A stretch of DNA of 64,000 bases, from positions 1 to 64,000 of the forward strand of contig JAGQDJ010000218.1 of NCBI GenBank assembly GCA_022885665.1, given 5' to 3'. Positions 43,001 to 58,000 of this stretch are shown piece after piece (the first letter of the stretch is position 1; every line of letters starts with the position of its first letter). Both the position numbers and the translations under genes were made by a program. The stretch is from Triops longicaudatus. Its lineage: Eukaryota > Arthropoda > Branchiopoda > Notostraca > Triopsidae. Under the pieces are notes generated by a model that had not been told where the DNA came from, did not search any database, and was given only the letters and a program-made list of their open reading frames with translations.

Positions 43001-46000
43001 GCGAAGAAACTTAAAAAAGAAGGCGTGTAACCCAATAAAATAGACAACGTTTTATTACCTCAAAACTAAGGCCAACAATTGTCTATTTTCGCCCCTCTCC
43101 TTCAAACATTGCGTGGCTTACATTATATATCCAATATATTGCGTTACGGCGTGATCGTGATACTGCCCGACACGAAAAATTAAAGGAAATAAGTTACTTT
43201 TGCCTCCTTTTTTACGAGCCCCACATGTCACCCTTTTCAAGGGGCTCTGACGAATCTTCAGGTAGAACAAAGCGACAGTTTTCCAAGGTGGAAAATACAG
43301 AACTGTAATGTTCGATAAAGCAGCGACTACGTAAACTGGTCACGAATGGAGAAAAAAAAAGTATATTTTTATATGCATTCAGTTTCCATGGGAAGATACC
43401 CTCGCCTCTTCTCCCCTGTTCGGGGAAAATGTAGAGTACTCGTCATGACAAGAAGAATGACTATGACGTCCACTATACCCATTGTTGTCTCTTTTCAATG
43501 CTCGACAGCCACCCCAACCCCCAAAGATTCGGTCCCTCGCTGGCGAAAACGTAGTGTTACATAAATGTTCGTTTTTCAGAGGGTGAGCCACGCAGCACAT
43601 AGTGCGTGTCCATAACCCGTCATATTCGACTCATTCGTCGTCGGATTACCTATTGTAGTGCATTAGACCTGGGATACAACGTCCCGGCAAAATTTCCCTA
43701 CGAGTTATGATCACTATTACAAAATGCTTAAAACGTTAAGTTACTCCTCCAAGAGCTACGCAGAATTATCCTGACCAGGCAACAGCGATTTCAAAGCGGA
43801 GATGTAGTGCAATAAGGAAAAACGTTTGTGCAAGGCCCGGGAAACAGACTCGTTTGGCGATTGTCGACCTTTAAACTTAAACGGTACACTCTATCCCGAA
43901 AGCACGCTCAATAACCTTGCGAAATAGCAGTGAAATTTAACTTGAAATCAGGTGCACGGATATCCAGAATTCCGCTGAACTACACAAAATTACCCCCGAG
44001 TTACCGAAAATTATACAGTATTATCTCAAATACATCCAGTTTGTAACTTTCGAGCTTTTTTTGTGGAAACGTTGAGTATAAAACATATGCAATTGGATCT
44101 CGTACGGAGAAATTATAAAGTGTTTGGTTGAGATTCCTTACACAGATGAGTTAATTGCCTGACTGCGAGCTGATTTATTAATATACTGCGCTACAAAGGA
44201 AGCGCAAAACTTAATTAGCACTTTAGGAAATGCCCTTAAGACCTTTAAAAAAGCCAAACCCACATACTTCGCAAGCAAAGCCAGATCAGGTTTCTTTCAT
44301 TACATTTAAGCATTGAAAACAAGCAGACAAGAAATAGAAAACTTCACAATTGTTAATTTGAATTCGGTTCCGAAGTTGTTTTTCAGTCGTGCAGTAATTC
44401 TTGTTTTTTATTTTTTTTTTCTGACATGGATTTCGTGGAATTTTAGAAACACTTCAAAAAGTTTTAAATTTCTAAAAAAAAAGAAGAAATAGGGGATCAC
44501 ATTCAGACAACACAAGAGGCCCGCATTCCCATTCTTTTCAAGTTCAAAAAAGGACTAAAAAATGTAAAAATAAAAAAGCCATGGCAGTTTCTTTTGTATG
44601 CGGAAAAGGTTTGTATTTGGTTGTATGTGTCTGTGAGTGCAGTGCACGGCATATTGAATTTCGCTGTTCACTTCGGGGCATATACAAATGACGGCGGAGT
44701 TGAGAGACCACGAGCTCAAGCTCCGAAGAAAACGAAGGCAGAGAAAAGAGAGGAGAGATGTGAAGAAGCTTCTGTTCTCTTTTCCCTCTTGATGCGAGGA
44801 CCTTTTGTTCACATATATAGCCAAACGCTTGTTTAAAACCCTCACGAGGAAGTCGTCATCCCACATCCCACGTTTCCTTCCAACCTTACATTATTATTAT
44901 TATTATTATTATTATATCCTCTGCCCCTATTTGCATATGTCTAGCCCCCCACTTTCAACAATTCCGCACCCTTGGGACGAAAAACGTTAGAAATTAACCC
45001 AACACTGCGAAACGACTCACTTGGCTCCCAAACTTGAATGGTCGTGCTGAAAAAAAGATGCCAAAACCTCTTCATCCTCATTTTTCAAGGTTACTTTTCC
45101 ATTTCCTTTTATTTGAATTAGAAGCCATTAAGAGAAATGAGCATGGCGGCGAGATAGAGCAGCGAATTAAAGGGGAGCGAAAAGGAAACTTTGGGCTACT
45201 CACACTTCCATATGGGAATGAAGACCGGACAAGCCTTTTTCACTATTATACAATCCCCAAACCCCCCCTTTTTCCATTTCCCGTCTCGACAGTCTGTCGC
45301 CCTCTTCTATTTTGGAGCTTCCATGCTCCCAATTCAACCCAACAATCATTAACATTCGTCATGCATTGTCCCCCTTCTCTAGTAGTAAGTAACTTGGAAC
45401 CTAACACATTACAAACCCTTTTCTTCCACTGTTGTTTTTACTCGATTAAAGCCTGGAACTATAAGTTCCAGCTGGTTACTAGCTTTTACAAATACAATTC
45501 TTAACAAAGGCAGAAAAGCAGTGGTAATATTCTTAATGCCATATTATGGTGGTGCTTTGTTAAGTCTTCATACTCATTTCCCGGCTGCTATTCCCTCCTT
45601 TCCAACTTTTTCTAGCCTTTTTTATCCACGACTCCATTGTGTCTAAACTGGCAATTCCATCTCTTTCACGTCAGCAATTATCCTAATAAGTTATAATCTT
45701 TAGGACTATAATTCAAGAAAGGAATTTTTTTGCGAGGAGCAAAATATTCTAGGAATCTCTATTTAGATTGAAATGAGTATTTGATTCTATATTAGAAAGT
45801 CAAATATACGTCTACCGAGAAACACTTGCCTTACAACGATTTGAATATCAAATCATGTCAAGCTCTCTCGCTGGACGTTTTCAGCGATCTAAATTTCAAT
45901 CTATCCACCTCTTTACGCTCTTTTTAAAAAAAGGTCATCCAACATGTGATTGAAAAAAGAAAAAGCCCAGAAATGTTCTCCCCAGCCAATTCAACAACCA

Positions 46001-49000
46001 GGAACAAAACGTGAAGGCTCTTCATTACTCTTGGCCCGGCAACAAAAGCTTCCCCAGGCTGATTCAAAGGATTGTCTGAATTCACACATCACACATCACT
46101 AGCCTTTTGTTCCAGATTGTCATTTTCTATACCTTGACAAGGTGTTGATTACTTCACTCTCTCCCTATCGCTACCTCCTTTGCCTCCTCGAAAACAACAC
46201 CTCTCCATTGGAACTCCTCCCCCCCCTCCCCCACGCGCCGTCCGTTCTTCATTGTCGCTGCTCATGTTCAACTCTTCCCAGCATTCGCCTTTTGCACTCG
46301 AAAAGACAAAAAGGAAGCATCCGAAACGCATTACATGAGGAAAAGCACCTGGGAACCCCTGGACGCACGTGTCTTAAGCTTGTTTCCTATTGTTATCCCC
46401 GGCATCTCCCTATATAGCCCACCAGAGAGAGAATGATAGCCACGGAAAACCCTAGCGACCGCTTTTTATATTCCTCGAGTATATAATGTGCATCTATGTG
46501 TTCGAGTGTATATAACCGACACATATGTATAACCGACATCCCGAGTCCATTAACGATGTCATTAAGAACAAGAACTTTAGGTGCTGGTACACCCATATAT
46601 GTAAACCTTTAGGGGTTGGTATGTCATACTTTTCTGTGTCCTTTTTCCATTCTCCTTTTCTTTTTACGTCCTCGGTCTGTCACTGTTGTATGGGTTGATA
46701 TAAAGTACTATACTCTTGCGTCTATAAACTTGTCAGGTGCAAATACTGGGCAGCAGGCTGCGGGTTATACGCAGTGTCCGACTCTTACTTTCAAGAGTTA
46801 CTACAATGCTCCAAAAAACCCGCGAAACAAAGTGTAAAAGAGTAGTACTTACTTTGCCTTTACCATCCTCCCCGAAACTTTTATGTAACTTTCCATAATG
46901 CACGCCACGCTACACTTATTTCCAGTACGAAATGACACTCCTTCATACCCGTCCGAAAATGCGCTTACCAATGTGTTGTTTGGGAACGGAGTTGGTTTCT
47001 CATTTCCCTCTCTCACCTTCTTCCTTTTTCGCACGAAAAGTACCACCCAAAATGGTACAGCATTGGAAAGAACCACGCTGAACCTTGCTTATTATTTTTT
47101 TTTTTTCTTTATTATCGCTCCAGATGTCAAAGCATAGGGACCAAAACGAGATAGATAATATGCGGAATTCCTGGCAGTTCCTACAACTTTTACGTGTTCC
47201 AAGACACTAAATTCTTCGGAAACGACAACGTGCAACCCAAAACACCGAGTTCGGTGTGCTAACGTGAGCAGTAATATCAGAAGAACGAGACGAAGAAACT
47301 TTGCTGCACGTACATGTACACTATCCTTAGACACCCAAAAACACCCTTCCCTAACTTCCCAAACCAACCCCATTGCTATGACCTCATAAATTAGAGAAGT
47401 TCCCTCTACGTTCATCCTTAATTTCTAATCCATAACAAAAAGCATATTCCTTCCCCACCTTTGCCCTTCACTTTTTGGCTCCAAGCCACCCGATGAATAA
47501 ACGCTAATTTCATAGGTATACGCTGCTTTATTGCAAGCTCTTATGTCATAACTCGTATAAATCAATTTTATACGCTTTGCCTTTCTTGTTGTACACGATA
47601 TGTCAAACCAAATTGGTTGTTCAACACAAGGTACATCATTCTTGTAACCTTTCTTAATGACATACCAGAGAAACATTACAAAAGTATTCTATTAAAATCA
47701 AGTACACTGGTTCTTTGGCTCAGTTTCCGTCCTCATAGTTCCTGTTTATTTAACATATTACAATATAGTTTTTTTTAAGCAACAATACATGGTTTTGTAA
47801 AGTTACTTTATAGACGTATTGCTATCTTCCAGTCTGCCCTCCCCTGTTTGATTCATTTCAAATATCTTGTCAAGTTTGCCAGACGACGTCAAGAGGGGAG
47901 CATTATTTTACGTAATTTAATTACCTGGCCTGTCGCACCAAATGACTTCCACTGTTCGCTGGCCGCCCTCGGAACTTGACAAGTTCACGTTAGACTCTTT
48001 ACCTGATTCGAATGCATGGGGACAACTTCATTTAGGAAGGTTGAGTAACTTTGAAAAGAATGTGGAGGAGGGTGGAGGGTGAGACGAACCCCCGCCAACA
48101 GGTTGCACAAGAGATACAATCAAGAAGTAAATCAAGCATCCAACAGTCCAATTTCGAAAACACATAGGACTCGACAGGTTCCTAATTATACTTGCCTATG
48201 TCGCTTCAACACAGGCTTTACTTTCTTCCACTTCCTGAAACTGAATTATTTGCTTTGTTCCTCGGGAGAGAACCTGGAAAACGTTCCTATATGAAGTTTG
48301 GAGAGAGGCTTGTTATGAGTGCTAGATTTTGTAAATGACTTGTAGTCCTTTTATTTGTCTTCAGTTTTCGCTCTAAGTAAATATCATTTCTACGCCTTCA
48401 TATACCTTACACCCACTCAAGCTCTCTTTAGCGAAAATTTCTGGCTTCTAAGAAGCGCCAGATCATGTTGAATTCCCGCTAAGCCTTGAACCAAGGAGTT
48501 CGATCCCTTTCCTCTTTTTGGTATAGTAAAGGGGGGCGAAAGAGGTGATTACTGCTTGATTTTATGACTGTGCACAGGTTAACGGCAATATTTCTTCATT
48601 AAAAAGAGACAGGGTGTAAAGCCCCGGGGGCACTAAAGAATTCGGTTTGCCTCGATGCTAATTAGAAAAAATTGGCAAGCTAATAACCCAAATGTCTCCT
48701 TGGTGAACTGAAACGAAAGGGTGAGGTGGTGGGAGGTCGGAAGGTCGTGTAACTTGGTTCCAAGCTCCGAAAAAGTAGCATTATCAATAATTACCCCCCC
48801 CCTTGCTTGTATACAAGGGAGAAAAGTCGAAACCCCCACCTACGCCACACACATCCACACAGACGTAAGTATTCATAGTCAAAAATTATGCATAGGAAAT
48901 TAGGGTGTGGGTGACTCACGTAGAAAAGGAGTAACCGAAAAAAAGGAGGACAACCGTTGTTGTATTGTCCCAAGTTCCAACGGCCTCAGTTATTACTGTG

Positions 49001-52000
49001 CCACCAGAAAGCTCTGCAGCATTACAACGCCTCGCACCGCTTGTTATCGAACGTTTTTCAAGCGCTAAATGCCTACTAGAATCTTCCGAGTACACAAAAC
49101 TACGTATGTCTAATTTTCAACAGCAGGGTGCGATAGCGGGTGGGGGGATAAGCTTTACATAGAAGACAGGTTGGTGGACCACCCCGACTTTGACAATCGT
49201 ACCGTTGTGCTCATCACTCCTGTCATTATTACAGAATACGTCAGCCTAAATGTGTCAGCGTTAAGCATTCACAAAAAGAGAAGGGAATAATGGAAAAAAA
49301 ACGAAAGACGAACCTTATCTCCATGCTAGTCCTGTAATTTACTGTTTCAGTAGCTTTTGTGTTGTGTGAATCTCTGTAGCGAACGTTTTTCCCCACCCCG
49401 ACAAAAGGTCCAGCTAAATTGTACTGAACACAAGGAAGGGGGAGATATCAACATGTTGCCTTTACTGGAAGTCCAAACCAAAAGCCAACAATGAAAATTT
49501 GTTAGTCCAGACCTCATTTAAGGTTCTCTAGGTTCCCCTTCCTTTGCTTTGAAAACTTGGCTCCTTCATTCTGGCGGATCTTAGCCCCCGATCTTAAGCA
49601 AAAAAGATCGTAAACCCGGCCAATTTAGCTTTGACATGTGCACAACAATGTGTTTGCTAGTTTCAAAAATAAGTTTTTCTTTAAACCTAAGCAACATGCT
49701 ACTGCGAAAAATAAAATAAAAATAGATGTCCGAAACACATGTTTTTTGGAAGAAAAGCTGATAAACTTTTCTAAACGCTTTTTAAGAAAACGTGGAATAA
49801 GGTAAACAAAAAATGAAACTAGTACATTACCCGTTCTCAGTTCCGTGAAATGCTCTTATTCATTTAGTTAGAAAAACACGCGAGAGCCCCCCCCCCCCCA
49901 AGAAAAGAAAGGAAAAAGTTCCTAGAAGCCTTGTAATAAAACTTATAATACCGCCAAGGTTTTCCGATCATAGCTAAAAAAAGAGGAAAGACGCTTTCTA
50001 TGATATGACGCTCAATACGGACAACAGTTGCTTTAAATGAAGGTTTTATCAATAGCATACAACTTGCAAGAAGGGGGGCTAAGAAGGCAAAAGAAGGTAT
50101 AAGGCTACGATAACCTTATTTGCCAGTTGCAGGCCTGACTGGGACGCTTTTCCACAGATTCTTTGGCTCAATGCCTTTCAACTACAACTTTGAAGTCTTT
50201 TCCTCTATTCTTTTACCAGGAACTTTGTCCCAAAAGCACCGCCAATAATTACACATCCCCTTTTGCCAACATTCTTCTCATTATACTGGGATATACAGAT
50301 AGCCGATCCCGTGATCCGTCTTGCATATACGCGATTTGTTAGGTGGCTCAAATATGCAGCCTGGACCCATACTCACCCCCACAACCACTCCACTCTCTTT
50401 CTTCCCAAGTAGCTTAATTCCAACACAGAAGGTAAACACGGCCTTGTCTTTCCCCTCCGTAATGCCAACAACATCAAAGGTAAGATCCACAGACTCCATG
50501 GAAGCTCACAAAGTGTATGAATTGCTTTCGGATTAGCGGACTCCCTTTCCGGGAGCTCAAAAGTCCACACATCTTTGCTCTTTTGCTCTGTAGTTGTAAC
50601 TTTTCAAGATTTCCCTCCCTTACAACTTGTTGCGTTGCTTATGCCCCTACTTTTCTCATGCTGCGAGAAAAAGGTCGCGATTCGTGCGCCTTGACAGTGA
50701 TGTAAAAGCCGTTTTTGAAAAGAACGATTTCTTTCAATTCAAAGTCGAGTAGTTCACAGATCCGTCCTATCTTTTGACTAATCCTACGCTTCTCTAACCG
50801 ATTCGAACTCCCTAAAGCTCGCGTTTCCCAACTATACGTCAGGATTTCTGCTGAAAAAAAGCTAATTGCTTCGTCGCCACTCATCCATCAGCACTGACAG
50901 TCCCTAAAACTTACGATCTCGTATCGCATATGATAGATTGGAGATTCCCCAAATCTACTAGGCCTTTGCCATAAAAAATTTACCATATTTCCTTTAACCG
51001 TTCTCTCCCTCACATATGGCAACACTACTTGCGTTTTTATCGCGCAAAGGGAATCACAGCCAAAAAAGCTGAAATTACAGTCCTGTAAAAGGGAGTAATG
51101 CTGAACTTAAGATCTCCCCCTCAAAAATACTTGCAAGCAACAATGGACAAGAGAAGTTCCGGGTTCTGTGATTTACGTCACGGAATAACAAAAGGGAAAA
51201 AGAAGCTGGGGTGTTGCGTGGAAGAATTCAGCATATGTGAAAGTGTGTGATTCCATGTCGATAGGATGTTAACGTTTCTTTGCTTCCCACCGTTACTTTT
51301 TTCTTTAGTTTTGGGGTGGGGGTTTGTTTCCTTAAAAAAGCGAAAAACGCGACATTGCAGTGCTACCCTTAATCTTTGCCTTCTCGGGGGTACGCATTTG
51401 AAAAGCTCTTTCCGTCACTGTTTTTTATGTTTCGTAAGGGGGGAGTGCAATCCAATGAATCAAACACAGAAAAAGAAAAGAAAGAAAAAACGTACGAGGG
51501 CTAGTGAACGAAAGGCATGAAACTAAAACGCTTTGTTCCTTTTGGCACCAACAACCCAAAAACGACCAGGTAGGACAGATACGATTGAAGGGGGGTGACG
51601 CTCTCCACCCAGCGACGAACGTTTCCACGATTTTCCACCCTATGCATCAATCCCAGGCACCTTGTGACCCTTGTGTTCGGTTAGCTACGCCAAATAGCCT
51701 TATGCAAGCACTGTATAGCTAGTAGCGCCCTGGATCGCTCAACGCAAAACGTTCGATTCCCCGCAGGCTAGGAGTTGCTATTTTGTTCTGCGTTACCCAC
51801 AGCAAATTCAAACATTTTCATCGACTCCACTTTGAAAGTGTACTGTCATCTTTTTTACTGCCAAAAAAGTCGGTTTTTAAGGAAAAAAGGGAGGGAGACA
51901 AGAAGCATGGGCAAAGAAGTCTCGAGTTCCCACGGGAACCTAAAAAAATGGTATGGATTTGTGACTGAGATCTCTCCATCGAACATTCATTGTTAAGATG

Positions 52001-55000
52001 AATTGGTGAAGCTATATATATAAACATATCCCGACGTCTGGTATTTCTTTCCCTATCTCCTAATGCATACAAAGTTTTTAGTAGCAGATGTGCCCAGGCG
52101 TTTTTTAGGGTCCCATCATTCTCGAAGGCAGTTACGAAAAAGTATTGCGTTGCATGAAGCAACCCCCTCCAAACTTAACAATGTTCACTACAGGAGAAGG
52201 AGTTGACTGTGATGATTACCAGGCTCATAAGCAACGCCGCCCACCTTTTTGGTCATTGCAACTTTATACCTTCTCGTTTTCATTCTTGAAAGGTAGCAAT
52301 GAAACATAAAGTATCCACTGTTGAGCGAATGAACGGAATTCAACTTGGGCGAGGAATTTTATAAGAGGAGGAATTAGTTAAGAATCTTCCTCCCCAAGGT
52401 CTTAAATGTTTAACCATCTTCGAAGGGTGAAGAAAAACGCACACGGACGGAAATCACAGGTTTCTCCCCTGGGTTTTTATGTTTCTGGGCATGCTTTACA
52501 ATGGTTGTCAGCCTGAGCCACCAATTCTGGGAGCTAATCCTCTCATCTGAATAATTTTCACACCCCATTTCCGAAAAATATATATGCAAATCCATACCGG
52601 CTAAGCAATAAAAAAGGAAAAGCTTTCAACACAAACCCCCCAAGATCTCTTACAAAACCTGAAGAAAGGGAACATGAAAACACTGTCCTAATTACAGGGC
52701 TGGAGATGTCTCTTGGATTTTTCTTATGTGGAAAAAGCCTCAGGTTTCATTAATCTCCTACAGAATTATCACTAGACCCGCCTACTGCAGTTGCGGCGAA
52801 ACCTAGGGCACATTCATAAGCCAGATGCCAGTGAAAAGACAAAAGAATCACCCAGGCACATTCCTCCCAAATCATACGGTTTCTAAGGATCCCAATCTTT
52901 TTCACAAACGAATTGGGCTGGAGCCTCCTTATTGGAAAGGAAGGAGGAATCTTGTACGAGGGTGAAAAGTCTTCAATTTCAAAACTTTGCAACCCAAATA
53001 AAAGCATTCCAAACATTTTCGTCAACTTAGCACTTGCCTTCCGCCAGCGATTCACTGATATCTCACCCAACCTGTTATGCTAGGACAATGTATACCCAAA
53101 ACACGCCAGAAAAGCTCAGGTAGACGCCGAAGCCTGCTTTGGCCAACAAGCATAGTCCTCTTAACCAAATGGCATAATAAGCACTCCTGTCAATCCTAAT
53201 TTATAGCAGATACATCTCGATTCCACCCCCTACACAATTCCGCCAGATAAGGATCCCCAAGAACCTGTTAGTGACAAAATTCTTTTGGCACCACTAACCC
53301 TGTCATTAGCAAGCTCTTTAAATCCAAGCAAGGAACTTCACACACTACTCACTCATACCAGCCATACCTAAGAAACGCGTCTTTTCATACAGATCTGGCC
53401 TTTTCATAGAGCACTTTCTGTATTTATGTACTTTTTGGTTTTCAAATGTTTTAAAATTTGATTTTATTATGCTGTTTTATTTTGTGTCGCTTAACGCCTT
53501 GACCGGTTCGCTCGAAACACACGTTTAGTGCTACTACGGCACTTTCTTTTACACACACATAAGCAGCGTTATACCCCAGTCCTTATACGTATGCATATAC
53601 ATATGCATATGTAGCTAAATTGAATATCAATAAACACAGGTATTAACTGACAGTGCGTGACTCGTACCAAGGAAATATCGACTCAAAGGATTTTATTTCC
53701 AAAAATTCCAACGCTGGCAATATTACGACGCTGGTCATCCATTAGGCACTGCTTAATGAACATTAGCCTCATTTCCTGCCCCCTTTGATTCGATTATCAA
53801 GGAAACTTTCCGGCTCTAACCCTAGCGACAAACGTTGTCCCCTGAACCCCAACATAAATCCGATATGTTACCCTTAAAAGACACACGCAATTTAATGCTC
53901 TTTCTAACACTTGCGGGTTCATGAAAAACTGTTCGTATGACCGCCAAGCAGCGTGGCCCAAATGCTGCTTTTCAATGCGTCCACAGTGTGCAAGAAAGCT
54001 GGGCAGGACTTTCGAGTCATTTTGGCTTTTCATGATCTTTATTGCACAGGGTTTAGTACGTGTAGTGTACTCCAGCATTTAAAAGCAATGAAATCTATGC
54101 TTTGTGGAGGTTTCTCAAAACGACGACCATCCCAACTGGGTAAAAACGTTTAAACTAGACTATCGCTTGATAATTGAACAAAAAGGACGTAAGAGCAAAG
54201 CGTAGAGGGGGATGAACGGGTCTCCCCCTAAAAAGGGGTTTCTCATACTCAATCTCGCTTCCAAAGCAAAGCCGTATATAGATTGAATGTCTGTAACCCC
54301 CTTCGCTTCTGTTACGCTGAAGCACACACCCGTACATACACACCCATATAATACTCCAAGAAACTCGTTGCCGGATTTTTCGCCAAGTCATGATCCAATC
54401 ATTCGTTTCATGTCAAATCTCGATAATGAAACTTTAGACCAAGCAATGCTCTATCTTAACCATGTGTACGTGTCATTCCCGGGAATGAGTTGAGCCTCTT
54501 TTCCCCCTTCGTACTTCATTCCCTCCCGGATCATTGTGTGCGTCAACTGTCAACCGACTCCTTTTTTACTGGAATTTTGATGGTTGATTTTTACATTCGA
54601 GCTCTCTGACATTTTGAAGAAAAAAAATACAGCCCATTTCAAGCTACTGAATGTTGAGATGAGTTTCAATGTTGAGAGTGCTATGCAATTTACCTCTTTA
54701 AGTATTTAGAAACACGGAATTCGTGTACATTTTTTGCAAAGCTAAAGCAAGATACTTTTGGCAACAGTGTGAATTCCCTCTAAAAACGACAACAAAAAGC
54801 GTGTATCTCTCTCACTGCCTTTCACTGCACTTAATGGAAGTACGAGTCCAAAAAGCGGCCCCCGACGTTTTGACTGGGGCGTGGACTTGTGCCAACATCT
54901 TGAACAGTGGAAGTATGCAAACGAGGTTTCTAGTTTGGATGGTCTCTCTCTTTCTCTCTACTATCCCTTTTGCTGCTTCTCACTGTGTGTCGACGTGTTT

Positions 55001-58000
55001 CTAAGGCAAAAAGTAATACTCTGTGCCTAATCAAATTGGAAAACAAGCCGGTAGCAAACAGGCACACCGGGCTTTTGTATTGATGAATACGAGAGCATTT
55101 TCTGCCTATATACACAACACAAAGGGCAACGCAATTACAGCCACTTGAGTTGCCCAAGTGATGGATACCTGCGGGACTCTCCTTCTCCCCACCCCCCTCC
55201 CTCTCCATCTCTTAGCCAAGCAGTTTTCTTCCCTAATTGACGGCAGCTTGCAATCGTTCATTATGCTTAATTAAGCTAACGAAGGTGAGCACCAGCCTCT
55301 CGAAAAACCTCACCCAAACTTTCCCCGATTCTCAGAGCCCTCACGGAAGAAAACTTGAGAATTTAATATTTAGGGGGAAATCTATCTACGTTGTTGCCCT
55401 TTAAATCCAAAGCGTTGCCATAGACTAAGTTTCACTTTCAAAGGGGGCAAGGCTCAATTACATATTTTGCTCATTTCCACTCCCGGGGGATTTCCCCGTA
55501 TTTTTTGTTAGATCCGACCCTTTCGTGTATGTGTATATGCTTAACCAAACTATTTCCAAGTAAATAAGGCTTAGCAAACGAATTACTCTTCAAAGTTGAG
55601 ATCTTAAAAAGCTGAAAAAAGAAAAACGACAAAAAAGGATCCCTGAGCAAATGAGCCTATTTGGCTGTAATCCATGCGCTGCTGTATAAAGCGTATAAAG
55701 CTCCTACGTTTCGGCATCGCGATGGCAATATAAAAAGGCAAGGGCGAAATCTCATAAAATCAAAATTAAGCTCATAAAAAAGGGCAGGCACCAGGAAAAA
55801 AGTCAAAGTTCTCTTGGGCTTAGCATCCGAACGGGAAAAACCAACAACCATTTCAAATTTTTTTCGTCTTAGCTAAGAAGTCTTGCTCCCGCTATTTTTA
55901 ACCCCACCACCCCCTTCTTCCTCCCTTTTACTTAATCCTCCGCACGTAAAACCCCTATCACCCCCATCGTGTTTTTAATATGCATCTCTGTATGCCACAA
56001 CAATCATCTCCTCTTATGAACGCAAAAAATAAGCCAGCCTTTCACATATGAAGCCATATACCTCTAAAAAAAGAAAACTTTAATGCGTTTCTTTTCTCCC
56101 CCTTCTCTCTCTGTATACGAATTACTTCCTAGGTTTGAGCTACTCACACAATGAAGCACAAAACTGGTAACCGAGACCCGAGTTCGACGACAGTTAAAAA
56201 CATCCCACATGCTGGTCCCTTCCACCTAACCGGAGCTCGAAACTGCGCATAATATCCGTTTCCAAGTCCCGGCGACAGAAATTAGGGGTATATTTGGTGA
56301 CTTGGTTAGCACCGTCGCCTTTTGGGGGATTTTCTGCTACGGAGGCGGGAGGAAATCGTTTTTCTTCCTTTTCTAACTGATTGAACACGACCTGACCCCT
56401 GAACTAAACGCTATAAGAGACCCCATTGCTTCATTAATTAAGCGATATAATATGCGGCGCCTGGTTGTCCGGTCTCCACGACCCACAATTCGCTTTTTCA
56501 ATCCAAACGGAGCAGTATTCCTTTGGACAAAAAAGTGTGATGTAAACCACACACAGGTCCTTAACTAAGGCGTTTTTGACACAAGATTTCAGGAAAAAAT
56601 GCGCGCCTCATTGCAGCGCCTAAGTTAAGCAAGCGTGGTTTGAAGACTGAGAAAACGAACACCCAAGATGGCAAGAATAACCGTGAGAAATAAAGATAGC
56701 GAAACAACCAGAAAACTACTTCACTGTTACATCCTAATTAAAAAAATAATCTCTTGAAATTTAGGACCCAAAACTGTGGCAGAATCTCGCAGAATCGGGA
56801 AACTGCGCTTTTAGAACACAGAAAACAGAAACTTTGGAAAGTGTTCAGCGGCGTCACGCTGTATAAAAAAGCACATAAAAAGCTTGTTATATGAACAAAA
56901 TTCGAAACACGAAAGACTGTGGCAGGAAGTTAATTAACAGGAAAAAATTTAAATCTGCTCGGTTCTCGCGTTTGAAAGCCATATTCCGAGCCAAGCGTGT
57001 CAGTTGTCGCAGCCAGGGGTAAATTGAGGTAACCCGGACCATTTGCTTAATCACTTCATTAAATGTGCTGGGTTTTTGTGTATGTATGTAAAGCCCTATC
57101 CTGTTCCTGGGTATGCACTCGGGGGGCGAAATGGGGTTTATTCGTTGGCTTGAGTTATGTGTCTGGTTTGTATCTGTGCTTAGTTCTCTCTATGCATTAG
57201 TGTCGTTGGACTGTCATCAAAGAAATGCTTTACCCCACGCTACAGAGGACATTTATATGGATGTACACAAATAGGACAATTAACCTGAGCTGAAATGTCG
57301 CATTCAAAGCGTCTATTAAAAACGTGTCAGGAAACAAAAGTGATGCTAAATGAAGGAAAAGGTGCCAAGGGGTTCGAAAACGACACCCATGGAACGAAAG
57401 GGGGCAAAAGACAAAACGAAAGAAAAAAAAGCAATGAATGCGTATGTTGCATCCGGCAACCGCAGTCGATTAGCAGTGAAGCAAGAAAATTAACTACTTT
57501 TCATTGACCCGTTTTACACGTGTTGTCAACCCAAAATAATCAATGTGGATTCCCGAGATTCCCTCAGTACTGACTACGCAATGTAACTTCTAACGCTTTT
57601 AAAACTCTTAGTATTACTCCAAGGCACATTAAAAAATAAAATGGTTCCTAGAACGTTTCTGCGAAAATGTAAGCGGATACGGCATACTTGTAAACAAAGT
57701 CTGTCCAATTGTTTATTCTGGTAGTCTATATAATTCCCAGTCTTTGCATGCCAAATGGAGCAGAACGAAGCTAATTACTTGTTAACCTTCGCTTCAGAAT
57801 CACGAAGCAAAGTTCATGAATTTATGGACATGTTCTCGCTATTTTTGCGGTTATCCTTGGCTATATTTTAAAACAATTTTAAAATGTTGCTGATTTTTCA
57901 GACGGGATAGAAAAGAATAAACGTTAAAGGCTTTCACAGTTAGGGAAAATCTGTTAAGACTTTATAAAAGGTGTTGTGCTGACTTGGCGTCCGCCTTTTG

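Noticed and set aside
45034..45504. 156-codon frame on the plus strand in intron 1
   Set aside because: No ATG at the start, no domain, and a Phe/Leu/Pro-rich composition typical of translated pyrimidine-rich intron.
48440..48530. tRNA-like T arm (AGTTCGATCCC)
   Set aside because: The T stem has a mismatch, and no A box or acceptor partner lies at the right distance.
51715..51775. GTTCGATTCC resembling a tRNA B box
   Set aside because: No D arm, anticodon arm or pairing acceptor strand upstream.
55265..55276. 12-bp palindrome GCTTAATTAAGC
   Set aside because: Palindromes of this size are expected several times by chance in 64 kb of AT-rich DNA.
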